Source of the DNA: CAKZNE01 sp963976435
GTDB lineage: Bacteria > Bacteroidota > Bacteroidia > Flavobacteriales > Schleiferiaceae
Direction: 5' to 3'
Assembly (NCBI GenBank): GCA_963976435.1
Contig: CAXBKQ010000004.1
Location: 62,001 to 126,000, forward strand
DNA: 64,000 nucleotides
Position numbers and translations under genes: made by a program. Shown here piece after piece: positions 9,645-18,189 of the stretch; positions within the stretch are counted from its first letter, which is position 1; every line of letters begins with the position of its first letter. The notes below the pieces were generated by a model. It saw only the letters and a program-made list of their open reading frames with translations. It did not search any database and was not told the DNA's origin.

Positions 9645-11027
9645 ATGAACTCCCAACGAATAGCAGTAGGGCTAGACATAGGAACCACCAAGATTGCAGC
9701 CATGATCGGCCGCCTAGATGGCTATGGAAAATTAGAGATCATTGGCATGGGAAAAGCCAAATCTTTAGGTGTTCATAGGGGTGTTGTTACCAATATCACC
9801 CAAACCATTGAAAGTATTAAGCATGCCATTGAGGAAGCTGAACAACAATCTGGCTTAGGAATAAAAAGTGTGATTGTTGGGATAGCCGGACAGCATATTC
9901 GCAGCTTGCAGCATAGCGACTATATTATCCGTCAAAATTCTGATGATGTTATTGAAGATCAAGATATTGACAACTTAATTGAGAATGTTCACAATCTTGT
10001 AATGCTCCCTGGGGAAGAGATTATTCACGTTTTACCTCAAGAATACAAAGTTGATGGCCAAGCGGAAATAATGGAACCACGAGGCATGTATGGAAGTAGG
10101 CTGGAAGCCAATTTTCACATTGTAGTTGGGCAAATTAGTTCTATCAAAAACATAGGTCGCTGTGTAAAAAGTAGCGATTTAAATGTAGCAGATATAACCT
10201 TAGAGCCTTTAGCTTCTGCAGAAGCTGTTCTCTCTCAAGAAGAAAAAGAAGCCGGGGTTGTACTGGTGGATATTGGTGGTGGAACTACTGACATTGCCAT
10301 TTTTAAAGATGGTATCATTCGTCATACAGCTGTAATACCATTCGGTGGAAATGTAATTACCGAGGATATAAAAGAAGGCTGCTCCATAATTGAAAAACAA
10401 GCCGAATTATTAAAGGTGAAGTTTGGCTCTGCATGGCCTGGAGAGAATAAGGAAAATGAAATTGTAAGTATTCCCGGATTAAGAGGTCGCGAGCCCAAGG
10501 AAATTTCCCTTAAAAATCTGTCAAAAATTATCCACGCTAGAGTGGTAGAAATTATTGAACAGGTATATCTGGAAATTAAAAATTACGGATACGACGAAAA
10601 TAAAAAAAGGCTAATTGCAGGGATTGTTCTTACTGGTGGTGGTAGTCAACTTAAGCACGTAAAACAACTTGTAGAGTTTGTTACGGGAATGGACACCCGT
10701 ATTGGATTTCCCAATGAGCATTTGGCCAATGGCAGTGATGAAGAATTCGCCTCTCCCATTTATGCTACTACAGTAGGATTAGTTTTAAAAGGCCTAAACA
10801 AATCCAATAATGGTGAAATTTCTGTGATTGATCCAAATGAGGATGAAAACACTCAGATGTTTAAAACAGAAAAGCAGGAAGAAGAAAACACCCATAGCGA
10901 GCTTGATGAAATGGAGGAGAATATGGAGCCAGAAGAAGAACAAGCAGATGACACACCCAAGGCCAGGAAGGGATTTCTTGACAATTGGGCAGATAAATTT
11001 AGAAATTTCCTAAACGACGATTTATAA
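9645..11027 (+). CDS. ftsA: Cell division protein FtsA (actin-like)
   Basis: Actin-fold ATPase that tethers FtsZ filaments to the membrane. Visible signatures are the phosphate-1 loop GLDIGTTKIAAMIG at the N-terminus, the second phosphate loop VDIGGGTTDIAIF and the adenosine motif VLTGGGSQL. The last ~70 residues are a strongly acidic linker followed by a basic amphipathic helix (KARKGFLDNWADKFRNFL), the expected membrane-targeting end. At 460 residues it is slightly longer than E. coli FtsA because of the acidic linker. FtsZ follows nine bases later. Confidence 0.96.
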   Translation: MNSQRIAVGLDIGTTKIAAMIGRLDGYGKLEIIGMGKAKSLGVHRGVVTNITQTIESIKHAIEEAEQQSGLGIKSVIVGIAGQHIRSLQHSDYIIRQNSDDVIEDQDIDNLIENVHNLVMLPGEEIIHVLPQEYKVDGQAEIMEPRGMYGSRLEANFHIVVGQISSIKNIGRCVKSSDLNVADITLEPLASAEAVLSQEEKEAGVVLVDIGGGTTDIAIFKDGIIRHTAVIPFGGNVITEDIKEGCSIIEKQAELLKVKFGSAWPGENKENEIVSIPGLRGREPKEISLKNLSKIIHARVVEIIEQVYLEIKNYGYDENKKRLIAGIVLTGGGSQLKHVKQLVEFVTGMDTRIGFPNEHLANGSDEEFASPIYATTVGLVLKGLNKSNNGEISVIDPNEDENTQMFKTEKQEEENTHSELDEMEENMEPEEEQADDTPKARKGFLDNWADKFRNFLNDDL

Positions 11028-11036
11028 TAATAAACC

Positions 11037-13145
11037 ATGAGTGATTTGAATAATAACGATACGATCTCTTTTGACCTTCCAAAAAACCAATCTTCGGTAA
11101 TCAAGGTTATTGGTGTTGGTGGAGGTGGAAGTAATGCCGTCAATCACATGTTTGGGATGGGAATCCGTGGAGTAGACTTTGCCGTTTGCAATACAGATGC
11201 TCAAGCCCTTTCCAATAGTCCTGTTCCCAATAAAATACAATTAGGGGTAACCTTAACTGAAGGACTAGGAGCAGGTGCAAATCCAGTGGTGGGATGTGAA
11301 TCGGCTCAAGAGAGTTTAGAAGAAATAAAACAACTCTTAGAAAAGAATACCAAAATGGTTTTCATCACCGCAGGAATGGGTGGTGGAACTGGTACAGGTG
11401 CTGCCCCAGTAATTGCTGCAGCAGCCAAAGAAATGGGAATTCTTACGGTAGGAATTGTTACTATGCCCTTCCAATTTGAAGGTAGCAATAGAAAACAACA
11501 AGCCGAAAAAGGTATTGAAGCCCTTAGATCCAAAGTGGACTCTTTAATTGTTATTAATAATAATAAACTTAGAGAGGTATATGGAAATCTTGGATTTAAA
11601 GCTGGTTTCGCTAAAGCCGATGAAGTTTTAGCCACTGCATCCAGAGGAATTGCGGAGGTAATAACACATCACTATACTACCAATATTGACTTAAGAGATG
11701 CCAAAACTGTTTTGGCAGATAGTGGTACAGCAATAATGGGATCTGCGAGCTCTTCCGGAGAAAGTAGAGCCATTGATGCTATTAGCAAAGCCCTTGACTC
11801 TCCTTTGTTAAATGACAATCATATTAAAGGAGCCAAAAATGTTTTACTATTAATCGTTTCTGGAAGTGAAGAAATTACCATCGACGAAATTGGTGAAATA
11901 AATGATCATATCCAGGTGGAAGCCGGAGGTAGTGCCAATATCATTATGGGTATTGGTGAGGATGAAAGCTTGGGAAGCGATATTGCCGTAACCATTGTAG
12001 CAACGGGATTTAATGCCGATCAACAAGTTCAGGTTTTAGGAAATAAACCCCAAAAGGTAGTTCATACTCTAGAAGATGAACAAGCCATCAGCACCTCAGT
12101 ATATAACAATCCACCAAAAACTGTTGAAGAAGACGCTGAAGAGGATATAATTGCCAAGGAAATTGCCAAAGCAGAAGCTCGGGAAAGAGAGAGAGACTCT
12201 GCCCTACAAGCTGATTTATTTGCTGTAAATAACGAAGAAATAACAGCAGAAACTACTGCTATTGAAGAGGAAAATACTCCGGAAATTAATGAAGAAAGCC
12301 ATGAAGAAAAAAAGGTCTTCGCACTAGAAGATGAGGCTGAAGAGGAGGAGGAAATAAGTTTTAATATTATTGAAACTGAAGTGGAAACCACTATCGATAT
12401 CAGAGAGGAGCTTATTGAAGATCCAATTGAACTGAAAATGGAAGCAGAAGCGGAAGAGGAAGTCATAAGCGAGGAAGTTGATGAAGAGCCTATTTTCTCT
12501 ATTGGAGAAGAAGAGGATAGTATCCAATTTGACATTCAAAAGGAAGAAAATTCCGAATCTGAAATTCTGGAAGTGAATAACAGTCAAGATGTTTCGGAAG
12601 TTTCAGAGCCTACACCATCCGTTAATGAAAAGGAAAATCTCACCAATTCGGAAAATGAAGTGGTTAAATATTCCCTAGAAGACTATTTAGATCTTGAAGA
12701 AAAATTAAAATCTGCAAGTCCAACTGCGAGTGAAACTCCTTCTATACAAACCGAAAAAAATATAGAGGCCAAGGCAAAGTCTAATGCTGAAACAGAAGAT
12801 GAGGCTCTCAATTTTGTGGTAAGAGAAGTAAAAGAAGGCAGCCAAGAAAAGCAAGCTGAAAAAACACAAAATGTTTCTCCTGTAAATGCTAGTATTCAAG
12901 AAAGTATGAGGCTTCAAGGAAGTGAAAGAAGGGAGAAATTAAAGGCCTTTAACCATCGCTTTCAAATGCATCAAAAATCTATTGAGGATGCCGAGAACAT
13001 TCCAGCTTATAAAAGGCAAGGGATTAACATCCAGGACGGAGGATATAGTAAGGAATCGAAGATTGGCCGAATGTCCATCCAAAACGACGAAGATGGTACC
13101 AACCTTAAAAGCAATAATAGCTTTCTGCACGACAATGTAGACTAA
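11037..13145 (+). CDS. ftsZ: Cell division GTPase FtsZ with very long acidic C-terminal tail
   Basis: Tubulin-like GTPase forming the Z ring. The globular domain (about residues 20-335) has the nucleotide motif GGGTGTGAAPV (115-125) and a normal T7-loop region. The product is 702 residues, nearly twice the usual ~380, because of a glutamate-rich linker from about 345 to 650 that contains few hydrophobic residues. The end turns basic (SERREKLKAFNHRFQ, IPAYKRQGI) and finishes in a short conserved-looking peptide, SFLHDNVD. Long acidic linkers are known in Bacteroidota FtsZ. The gene is last in the dcw operon and is followed by a strong terminator. Confidence 0.97.
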   Translation: MSDLNNNDTISFDLPKNQSSVIKVIGVGGGGSNAVNHMFGMGIRGVDFAVCNTDAQALSNSPVPNKIQLGVTLTEGLGAGANPVVGCESAQESLEEIKQLLEKNTKMVFITAGMGGGTGTGAAPVIAAAAKEMGILTVGIVTMPFQFEGSNRKQQAEKGIEALRSKVDSLIVINNNKLREVYGNLGFKAGFAKADEVLATASRGIAEVITHHYTTNIDLRDAKTVLADSGTAIMGSASSSGESRAIDAISKALDSPLLNDNHIKGAKNVLLLIVSGSEEITIDEIGEINDHIQVEAGGSANIIMGIGEDESLGSDIAVTIVATGFNADQQVQVLGNKPQKVVHTLEDEQAISTSVYNNPPKTVEEDAEEDIIAKEIAKAEARERERDSALQADLFAVNNEEITAETTAIEEENTPEINEESHEEKKVFALEDEAEEEEEISFNIIETEVETTIDIREELIEDPIELKMEAEAEEEVISEEVDEEPIFSIGEEEDSIQFDIQKEENSESEILEVNNSQDVSEVSEPTPSVNEKENLTNSENEVVKYSLEDYLDLEEKLKSASPTASETPSIQTEKNIEAKAKSNAETEDEALNFVVREVKEGSQEKQAEKTQNVSPVNASIQESMRLQGSERREKLKAFNHRFQMHQKSIEDAENIPAYKRQGINIQDGGYSKESKIGRMSIQNDEDGTNLKSNNSFLHDNVD

Positions 13146-13174
13146 CAATTTTGAGATTACATGACCCTTATATG

Positions 13175-13212
13175 AAAGGAGGTTCTTTGTTAGGTCAGAA
13201 CCTCCTTTTTTT
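13175..13212 (+). terminator. Rho-independent terminator after ftsZ
   Basis: A perfect 12-bp stem (AAAGGAGGTTCT at 13175-13186 pairing with AGAACCTCCTTT at 13197-13208) encloses a 10-nt loop and runs into a T tract. It closes the long dcw transcription unit 30 bases after the ftsZ stop. Confidence 0.9.
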
Positions 13213-13246
13213 GTTCCACAAAATCTAAATTCCCTATTCAAATTAA

Positions 13247-13254
13247 TAACTTTG
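13247..13254 (+). promoter_or_regulatory. TAnnTTTG promoter box for the yqeY-like gene
   Basis: TAACTTTG is a perfect match to the Bacteroidota -7 consensus, 16 bases before the ATG at 13271 and downstream of the ftsZ terminator. No clear TTG lies at the expected -33 distance. It implies that the next gene is transcribed on its own, with a leader of only about ten bases. Confidence 0.6.
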
Positions 13255-13270
13255 CAGAAAATATAAAGAG

Positions 13271-13723
13271 ATGAGTTTAGCAGTTTCCATAAATGATCAT
13301 ATTAAAGATGCCATGAGGGCTAAGGATAAAATTCGCTTAGAATCCCTTAGAGCCATAAAATCAGCATTCCTATTAGCGGGTACTGAAAAAGGAGCATCGG
13401 GAAGCATTTCTGAAGATGAGGAATTGAAAATTTTACAACGCCTACAAAAGCAGAGAAAAGACTCACTAGAAATTTACACCCAACAAGGTCGTGCTGATCT
13501 TGCAGAGGATGAAAGGCTACAATTGCAAATAATTGAAGAGTTTTTACCCAAGCAAATGGATGCGGAAGAGTTGAATTCTTATTTAAAGAACCTATTGGAA
13601 AAACTAGGTACTTCTGGTCCACAAGATATGGGTAAAGTAATGGGTACTGCCTCCAAAGAGTTAGCCGGTAAAGCAGATGGAAAAACAATTTCCGCAGCGG
13701 TACGTGAGCTACTTTCTAATTAA
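13271..13723 (+). CDS. GatB/YqeY domain protein
   Basis: A 150-residue cytoplasmic protein of the YqeY family, which shares the tail domain of the GatB subunit of Asp-tRNA(Asn)/Glu-tRNA(Gln) amidotransferase. The sequence shows the family's start (IKDAMRAKDKIRLESLRAIKSA split by few residues), the KQRKDSLEIYTQQGRADLAE segment and the C-terminal MGKVMGTASKELAGKADG motif, a likely tRNA-contact region by analogy to GatB. Precise function is not established for stand-alone YqeY proteins. It usually follows ftsZ in Flavobacteriales and has its own promoter box here. Confidence 0.92.
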   Translation: MSLAVSINDHIKDAMRAKDKIRLESLRAIKSAFLLAGTEKGASGSISEDEELKILQRLQKQRKDSLEIYTQQGRADLAEDERLQLQIIEEFLPKQMDAEELNSYLKNLLEKLGTSGPQDMGKVMGTASKELAGKADGKTISAAVRELLSN

Positions 13724-13753
13724 TAGTAGCTTTAGAGAATTGCATTTTATCGG

Positions 13754-14554
13754 TTAGTAAACATAATGTAGGGGGCGGATATTTGCAGAAAACTCTGTTC
13801 TCAATACAAAATTCACATTGTTAATTTCCGTCTTTTGAAGACCAATTAAATCAAAAGACATGGTTTTAGTTTGTGCTTGTGTACAGGTATCACCATTGGC
13901 ATCATGCTCTAATATTAATTCAATGGTGGATCCTAAGAGCGAATTTGCTTGCGATTTAGACAGTTTAAACAAATGCTCCTTACAGCCACCTTGATAGTTA
14001 AAAGTGACTTGCAAACAATTGCCCAGCACCTGTGCAAAGTATAAGCTTACAGGCTCATTATAGGTCGTTGAATTATCATTGGAATCATAATCTGCAATAG
14101 CAATGCACGACACTTCCCTGATACATGAAATTTTTACATTTTCGGCATTTCCACAATCAGTACTAAAGGAATTGAGAGTTTTATAATCGAATTGAATTTG
14201 GGTTCCAGGTTTAAGTTCAAAGCCTGCTGGTAATTGTTCAGGTTTTAGATATTTCCCTGTTTCGAGTCGTATTAGTTTGGAGCAATCGCCATTGCCAATT
14301 TCCACCACTACTCCTGTTTCTGGATAGTTGCAATTACAAGCTCCTGGGTTAAAACTCCGTATACCATGTTTAAACTTTGCCACACAGGCATTGGTATAAC
14401 TTTGCCCATCGCAACCACAAACAGGATCGTAAACCTCAGGGCAGGCCCAAGAATCTGAAACTAAATCTTGGTTGGAACATGTATCAGCATCCTCCTTATT
14501 ACAGGAATTAAGAGCCAAAACACAAAAAAAGAAAACAATAAATCTTTTAAACAT
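13754..14554 (-). CDS. Lipoprotein with a Kazal-like protease inhibitor domain
   Basis: Predicted outer-membrane lipoprotein of 266 residues. I start it at the ATG at 14554 (MFKRFIVFFFCVLALNSC) because this gives a clean lipobox with the lipidated cysteine; a GTG three codons upstream is less likely. Residues ~35-72 match the Kazal pattern: a Cys, then YDPVCGCDGQSYTNAC with spaced cysteines, ending PGAC. The remaining ~190 residues contain several more cysteines and no fold I recognise. The Kazal motif suggests binding of a serine protease, but the reactive loop is not diagnostic. It converges with the yqeY-like gene. Confidence 0.75.
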   Translation of the reverse strand: MFKRFIVFFFCVLALNSCNKEDADTCSNQDLVSDSWACPEVYDPVCGCDGQSYTNACVAKFKHGIRSFNPGACNCNYPETGVVVEIGNGDCSKLIRLETGKYLKPEQLPAGFELKPGTQIQFDYKTLNSFSTDCGNAENVKISCIREVSCIAIADYDSNDNSTTYNEPVSLYFAQVLGNCLQVTFNYQGGCKEHLFKLSKSQANSLLGSTIELILEHDANGDTCTQAQTKTMSFDLIGLQKTEINNVNFVLRTEFSANIRPLHYVY

Positions 14555-14628
14555 TTCTCCCACTTTCCAAGAAGATGTATAAAATGAAGGAAACGTTGCT
14601 CTTATACCAGAAAATGGAATTATAAAAT

Positions 14629-15567
14629 CTATTTTTCCGGAAAATAGGATTCTATTAAATCTGTTTTAGTTTCAAAAAAGGAATTAACCCGATAATTATG
14701 ACGCTTCACAAAATCCTCCAAATCATCCTGGATATCTTCATATTCATCTTGATCCATAAATTCATTCTGCAATCCATCAGTTAATGGGTCTAAATTTTCT
14801 TCAAGTTCCCCTTCAATTTCTTCAATATAGTCTAGCATTTCATCGTACAAATCCGTCTCTCCATCAAAGGAGGAGTAGGTTTCTACCTCAGCCTTAGATT
14901 CTCTTACGGCCTTCCTCATATCAATAACTATATCCGGCAAACTATCCATATTTCCTCTACTCACTACATTCAAATACAATCGTACTTGAGCATCTATTCT
15001 AAAATAGGAGAGCGTCATATCTCTACTGTAAAGGGTAACCTCATCCAAGGCAATAAACTGCTCTTCTAATTCTTCGTCCTTAACAATTGAAAATTTAAAT
15101 TTCTTGGCAAAGTATTCCTCAGCAGCGTCGATAATATATCCTGCTTCCAACATTTCATCTTCCGCTTTTTCCACGGCCACGTAGTATTTTTTGAGATCTT
15201 CATAGGAATTATAGCGGTTTTTTATCAGTCCATCTGCAACTCCAAAATTGTTTTCAAATGCATTGATATAGAGATCCAAACTACGGATGTATTCCTTTTT
15301 CAGAATATCATCACCCTTATAGGGTTTTAATCTTTCAATTTCCTTTTTACTATCCTTTAGTTGTTCCAAGACTACCGTCCTCAATTTATCCACCCTTTTT
15401 GGTTTTTCACCTTTTAGAGATGCCTTTAGATATCGTAGATTTTTCTTTCTCAGCTTTTTATTTTGAGATTGAAATTTTTTAAAATAGGCCGTTGGCTTCA
15501 TGTTCTTTTGAGCCTCCATTTGGCTAGTAAAACCGATGAAAATGGCGAGGATTAGGAATCTTAACAT
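14629..15567 (-). CDS. Secreted protein of unknown function, charged helical
   Basis: A 312-residue protein with an N-terminal signal peptide (hydrophobic residues 2-15, cleavage likely after MEAQ). The mature part is rich in K, E, D and Y, with few predicted strands; long stretches such as LKASLKGEKPKR and YIEEIEGELEENLD look helical and possibly coiled coil. I recognise no family. It lies directly downstream of groEL but is separated from it by a terminator and has its own promoter box, so it is probably an independent unit. Location is likely periplasmic. Confidence 0.7.
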   Translation of the reverse strand: MLRFLILAIFIGFTSQMEAQKNMKPTAYFKKFQSQNKKLRKKNLRYLKASLKGEKPKRVDKLRTVVLEQLKDSKKEIERLKPYKGDDILKKEYIRSLDLYINAFENNFGVADGLIKNRYNSYEDLKKYYVAVEKAEDEMLEAGYIIDAAEEYFAKKFKFSIVKDEELEEQFIALDEVTLYSRDMTLSYFRIDAQVRLYLNVVSRGNMDSLPDIVIDMRKAVRESKAEVETYSSFDGETDLYDEMLDYIEEIEGELEENLDPLTDGLQNEFMDQDEYEDIQDDLEDFVKRHNYRVNSFFETKTDLIESYFPEK

Positions 15568-15583
15568 AGGAAATCTGTTTTCA

Positions 15584-15591
15584 CAAATATA
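15584..15591 (-). promoter_or_regulatory. TAnnTTTG promoter box for the 312-residue secreted protein
   Basis: On the minus strand the box reads TATATTTG, a perfect consensus match, 16 bases upstream of the ATG at 15567 and just after the groEL terminator. Confidence 0.55.
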
Positions 15592-15606
15592 GGCGCAGTT
15601 TTCAAT

Positions 15607-15643
15607 AAAAAAAAAGGCCTTTCCAAAATTTGAAAAGGCCTTT
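15607..15643 (-). terminator. Rho-independent terminator after groEL
   Basis: On the minus strand a GC-containing stem (AAAGGCCTTTTC pairing with GAAAGGCCTTT) with a short AT loop is followed by a run of nine T. It begins 22 bases after the groEL stop. Confidence 0.88.
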
Positions 15644-15664
15644 AAAGAAATTATTAGGACTGTA

Positions 15665-17305
15665 TTACATCATCCCTGGCATTCCACCCATTCCTGGTGC
15701 ACCACCACCCATTGGGGCTGGCTCATCCTTTGGAATCTCGGTAATGGTAGCCTCGGTAGTAAGAAGCATTCCAGCCACTGAAGCAGCATTTTCCAATGCA
15801 ACTCTAGTTACTTTTGTAGGATCAATAATTCCTGCTGATAGCATATTTTCATACTTTTCAGTTTTGGCATTAAATCCAAAGTCATCTCCACCTTCTTTTA
15901 TTTTAGAAACAACAACTGATCCTTCAAGGCCTGCATTTTCTACTATCTGACGTAATGGTTCTTCAATTGCACGAGCAATTATCGCCATTCCTGTAGATTC
16001 ATCATCATTATCACCAGTTAAACCTTCTAATTGAGTGGCAGCACGAACAAGAGCAACTCCTCCTCCAGGAACAATTCCTTCTTCAATAGCCGCACGTGTT
16101 GCTGCTAGTGCATCATCTACTCTATCTTTCTTCTCCTTCATTTCCACTTCAGAAGCGGCTCCAACATATAATACAGCAACTCCACCAGCTAATTTAGCAA
16201 GACGCTCTTGTAATTTCTCCTTGTCATAGTCAGATGTAGTAGTATCAATTTGAGCTTTAATTTGGTTTACTCTCGCTTTTATAGCATCTGCTTCTCCAGC
16301 ACCATTAACGATAATAGTATTATCCTTATCAATAGTCACTTTTTCGCAAGTACCTAGCATTTCAAGCTCAGCATTTTCCAACTTATAACCTCTTTCTTCA
16401 GAAATTACAGTTCCACCAGTTAAAATGGCAATGTCTTCCAACATAGCCTTTCTTCTATCACCAAAGCCAGGTGCTTTTACTGCAGCTACTTTAAGACTAC
16501 CTCTAATTTTATTTACAACTAGAGTAGCTAGTGCCTCCCCATCTAAATCTTCAGCAATAATTAATAATGGTTTTCCAGATTGAGCAACGGGCTCTAAAAC
16601 TGGAAGTAGTTCCTTCATATTGCTGATTTTCTTATCGTAAATCAAAATATAAGGGCTTTCCATGTCGGTAATCATTTTGTCAGAATCGGTAACAAAATAG
16701 GGTGAAAGGTAACCTCTATCGAATTGCATACCTTCTACAACATCAACATAAGTGTCAGTTCCCTTTGATTCTTCAACAGTGATTACACCTTCTTTTTTCA
16801 CCTTGTCCATAGCTTCGGCGATAAGCTTTCCAACGGTATTGTCGTTATTGGCAGAAATAGTGGCTACTTGCTCAATTTTCTCAATGCTATCTCCTACTTC
16901 CGTAGATTGCTTTTTTAGGTTTTCTACGATGCGCTCAACAGCTTTATCAATACCTCTTTTTAAATCCATTGGAGAGGCTCCAGCAGCAACGTTTTTCATT
17001 CCATGGTTATAGATAGCCTGTGCCAATACCGTGGCAGTGGTTGTACCATCTCCTGCAACATCTGCAGTTTTAGAAGCTACCTCTTTTACCATTTGAGCTC
17101 CAAGGTTTTCCACCTTATCTTCTAATTCAATTTCCTTAGCTACAGAAACTCCATCCTTAGTTACTGTAGGAGAACCGAAAGATTTTTCAATTACTACATT
17201 TCTACCCTTTGGTCCTAAAGTTACTTTTACTGCATTTGCTAATTGATCAACCCCTCTTTTCAAGGCATCTCTAGCTTCTAAATTAAATTTTATCTCTTTA
17301 GCCAT
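15665..17305 (-). CDS. groL: Chaperonin GroEL (Hsp60)
   Basis: Large subunit of the ATP-dependent folding chamber. The 546-residue sequence is highly conserved: VKVTLGPKGRNVV near the N-terminus, the ATP-site VAGDGTTTATVLAQ, the apical domain and the glycine-methionine tail ending GGMPGMM. It follows groES by 37 bases in one transcription unit and is closed by a terminator. Single-ring or substrate features cannot be judged from sequence. Confidence 0.99.
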   Translation of the reverse strand: MAKEIKFNLEARDALKRGVDQLANAVKVTLGPKGRNVVIEKSFGSPTVTKDGVSVAKEIELEDKVENLGAQMVKEVASKTADVAGDGTTTATVLAQAIYNHGMKNVAAGASPMDLKRGIDKAVERIVENLKKQSTEVGDSIEKIEQVATISANNDNTVGKLIAEAMDKVKKEGVITVEESKGTDTYVDVVEGMQFDRGYLSPYFVTDSDKMITDMESPYILIYDKKISNMKELLPVLEPVAQSGKPLLIIAEDLDGEALATLVVNKIRGSLKVAAVKAPGFGDRRKAMLEDIAILTGGTVISEERGYKLENAELEMLGTCEKVTIDKDNTIIVNGAGEADAIKARVNQIKAQIDTTTSDYDKEKLQERLAKLAGGVAVLYVGAASEVEMKEKKDRVDDALAATRAAIEEGIVPGGGVALVRAATQLEGLTGDNDDESTGMAIIARAIEEPLRQIVENAGLEGSVVVSKIKEGGDDFGFNAKTEKYENMLSAGIIDPTKVTRVALENAASVAGMLLTTEATITEIPKDEPAPMGGGAPGMGGMPGMM

Positions 17306-17342
17306 ATCAGTCTAAATTTTTATTGTTTTTTTTTGATTTGAA

Positions 17343-17624
17343 TTAAGCAAGAATTGCAAGGATGTCAGATTCACGCATCATAAGGTAATCTTTACCTCCA
17401 TGCTTGATATCTGTACCGCCATATTTTCCATAAAGAACGGTGTCACCAACTTTAACGGTCATTGGCTCATCTACTTTACCATTACCAACAGCCACAACAA
17501 TTCCCTCTTGTGGTTTTTCCTGCGCAGTGTCAGGAATATAAATTCCAGAAGCAGTTTTAGTCTCGGCAGGCTTAGCCTCTACAAGGACTCTATCTGCAAG
17601 TGGTCTGATATTCATTTCAGCCAT
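17343..17624 (-). CDS. groS: Co-chaperonin GroES (Hsp10)
   Basis: Heptameric lid of the GroEL chamber. The 93-residue sequence has the family start (IRPLADRVLVE), the mobile loop (ETKTASGIYIPDTA) that binds GroEL, and the YGKYGGTDIKHGGKDYLMMRESDILA end. It is first in the groES-groEL operon and has an unusually repeat-rich upstream region of about 115 bases between it and the secG terminator. Confidence 0.98.
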   Translation of the reverse strand: MAEMNIRPLADRVLVEAKPAETKTASGIYIPDTAQEKPQEGIVVAVGNGKVDEPMTVKVGDTVLYGKYGGTDIKHGGKDYLMMRESDILAILA

Positions 17625-17668
17625 AATAATGATTGTTTTTTATTAGATTAAAATTAGATGGCTTTCCC

Positions 17669-17735
17669 ATGTCATAAAGTATGCCAATGGAAATGCCATT
17701 AAATAAAATGACATGCTGACATTTTGGAGTGCCAA
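17669..17735 (-). promoter_or_regulatory. Repeat-rich control region of groESL
   Basis: Read on the minus strand this stretch holds three TGGCA copies (TTGGCACT, AATGGCAT, ATTGGCAT) and tandem ATGTCA-GC-ATGTCA, with two units of the form TTGGCA-n8-ATGnCA (17735-17716 and 17687-17669). TGGCA resembles the -24 half of sigma54 promoters, but the -12 GC is not found at the right spacing. TTGGCACTC also resembles one half of the CIRCE heat-shock operator, but the second half is missing. A control role is likely from position and repetition; which factor reads it is open. Confidence 0.4.
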
Positions 17736-17739
17736 GGAC

Positions 17740-17769
17740 AAAAAAAAGCCCTGTAAAAATTACAGGGCT
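17740..17769 (-). terminator. Rho-independent terminator after secG
   Basis: On the minus strand a perfect 10-bp stem (AGCCCTGTAA / TTACAGGGCT, loop of three) is followed by seven T. It separates the miaB-secG block from groESL. Confidence 0.9.
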
Positions 17770-17794
17770 GAGTATTATTCTTTAAAAGGGAAAT

Positions 17795-18178
17795 CTATCC
17801 TTCATCCTCTACTGGTTCCGGTTCTAAACCACCACCAACATCACCGGCTGGTAAACTTGGAGCATTTTGGTTTGGTGCAGGAATATTCACGCCATTATCC
17901 AACTGTTCTTGAATTTGAGAATCTCTATCACTAGGATTTTCGATCACATTGGGCTTATTGGTAACATTGGCAAATAATACCAAAACCACTAATGCAATTG
18001 CCAATACCCAAGTACCTTTATCTAAAAAATCTGTTGTTTTCTTTACACCACCAAAAAGCTGTGTTCCACCACCGCCAAAGGTAGAGCTTAAACCACCACC
18101 TTTGGGGTTTTGCACCAATACTATCAGTATTAATAAAATACAAACTAATATAATCAATGTGCTTACTAATATTTCCAT
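17795..18178 (-). CDS. secG: Preprotein translocase subunit SecG
   Basis: Small accessory subunit of the SecYEG channel. Two membrane helices are visible (about residues 3-23 and 54-71), joined by the conserved glycine-rich loop (VQNPKGGGLSSTFGGGG) seen in SecG. The 127-residue length is larger than in E. coli mainly through an acidic, proline-rich C-terminal tail ending EPEPVEDEG. It is last in the miaB-to-secG block, 11 bases after the TPR gene, and is followed by a terminator. Confidence 0.93.
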   Translation of the reverse strand: MEILVSTLIILVCILLILIVLVQNPKGGGLSSTFGGGGTQLFGGVKKTTDFLDKGTWVLAIALVVLVLFANVTNKPNVIENPSDRDSQIQEQLDNGVNIPAPNQNAPSLPAGDVGGGLEPEPVEDEG

Positions 18179-18189
18179 AATTCTTTCTA

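Noticed and set aside
12062..12535. Long serine-rich open frame antisense to ftsZ
   Set aside because: It is the mirror of the glutamate codons in the acidic linker (GAA/GAG read as TTC/CTC shifted to Ser-rich frames); no start signal or family.
15630..17012. Several open frames antisense to groEL
   Set aside because: They follow from the codon bias of the highly conserved groEL sense frame and carry no recognisable domains.
17716..17735. CIRCE heat-shock operator before groES
   Set aside because: TTGGCACTC matches one half but no GAGTGCTAA-like second half occurs at nine bases; HrcA control is not supported.
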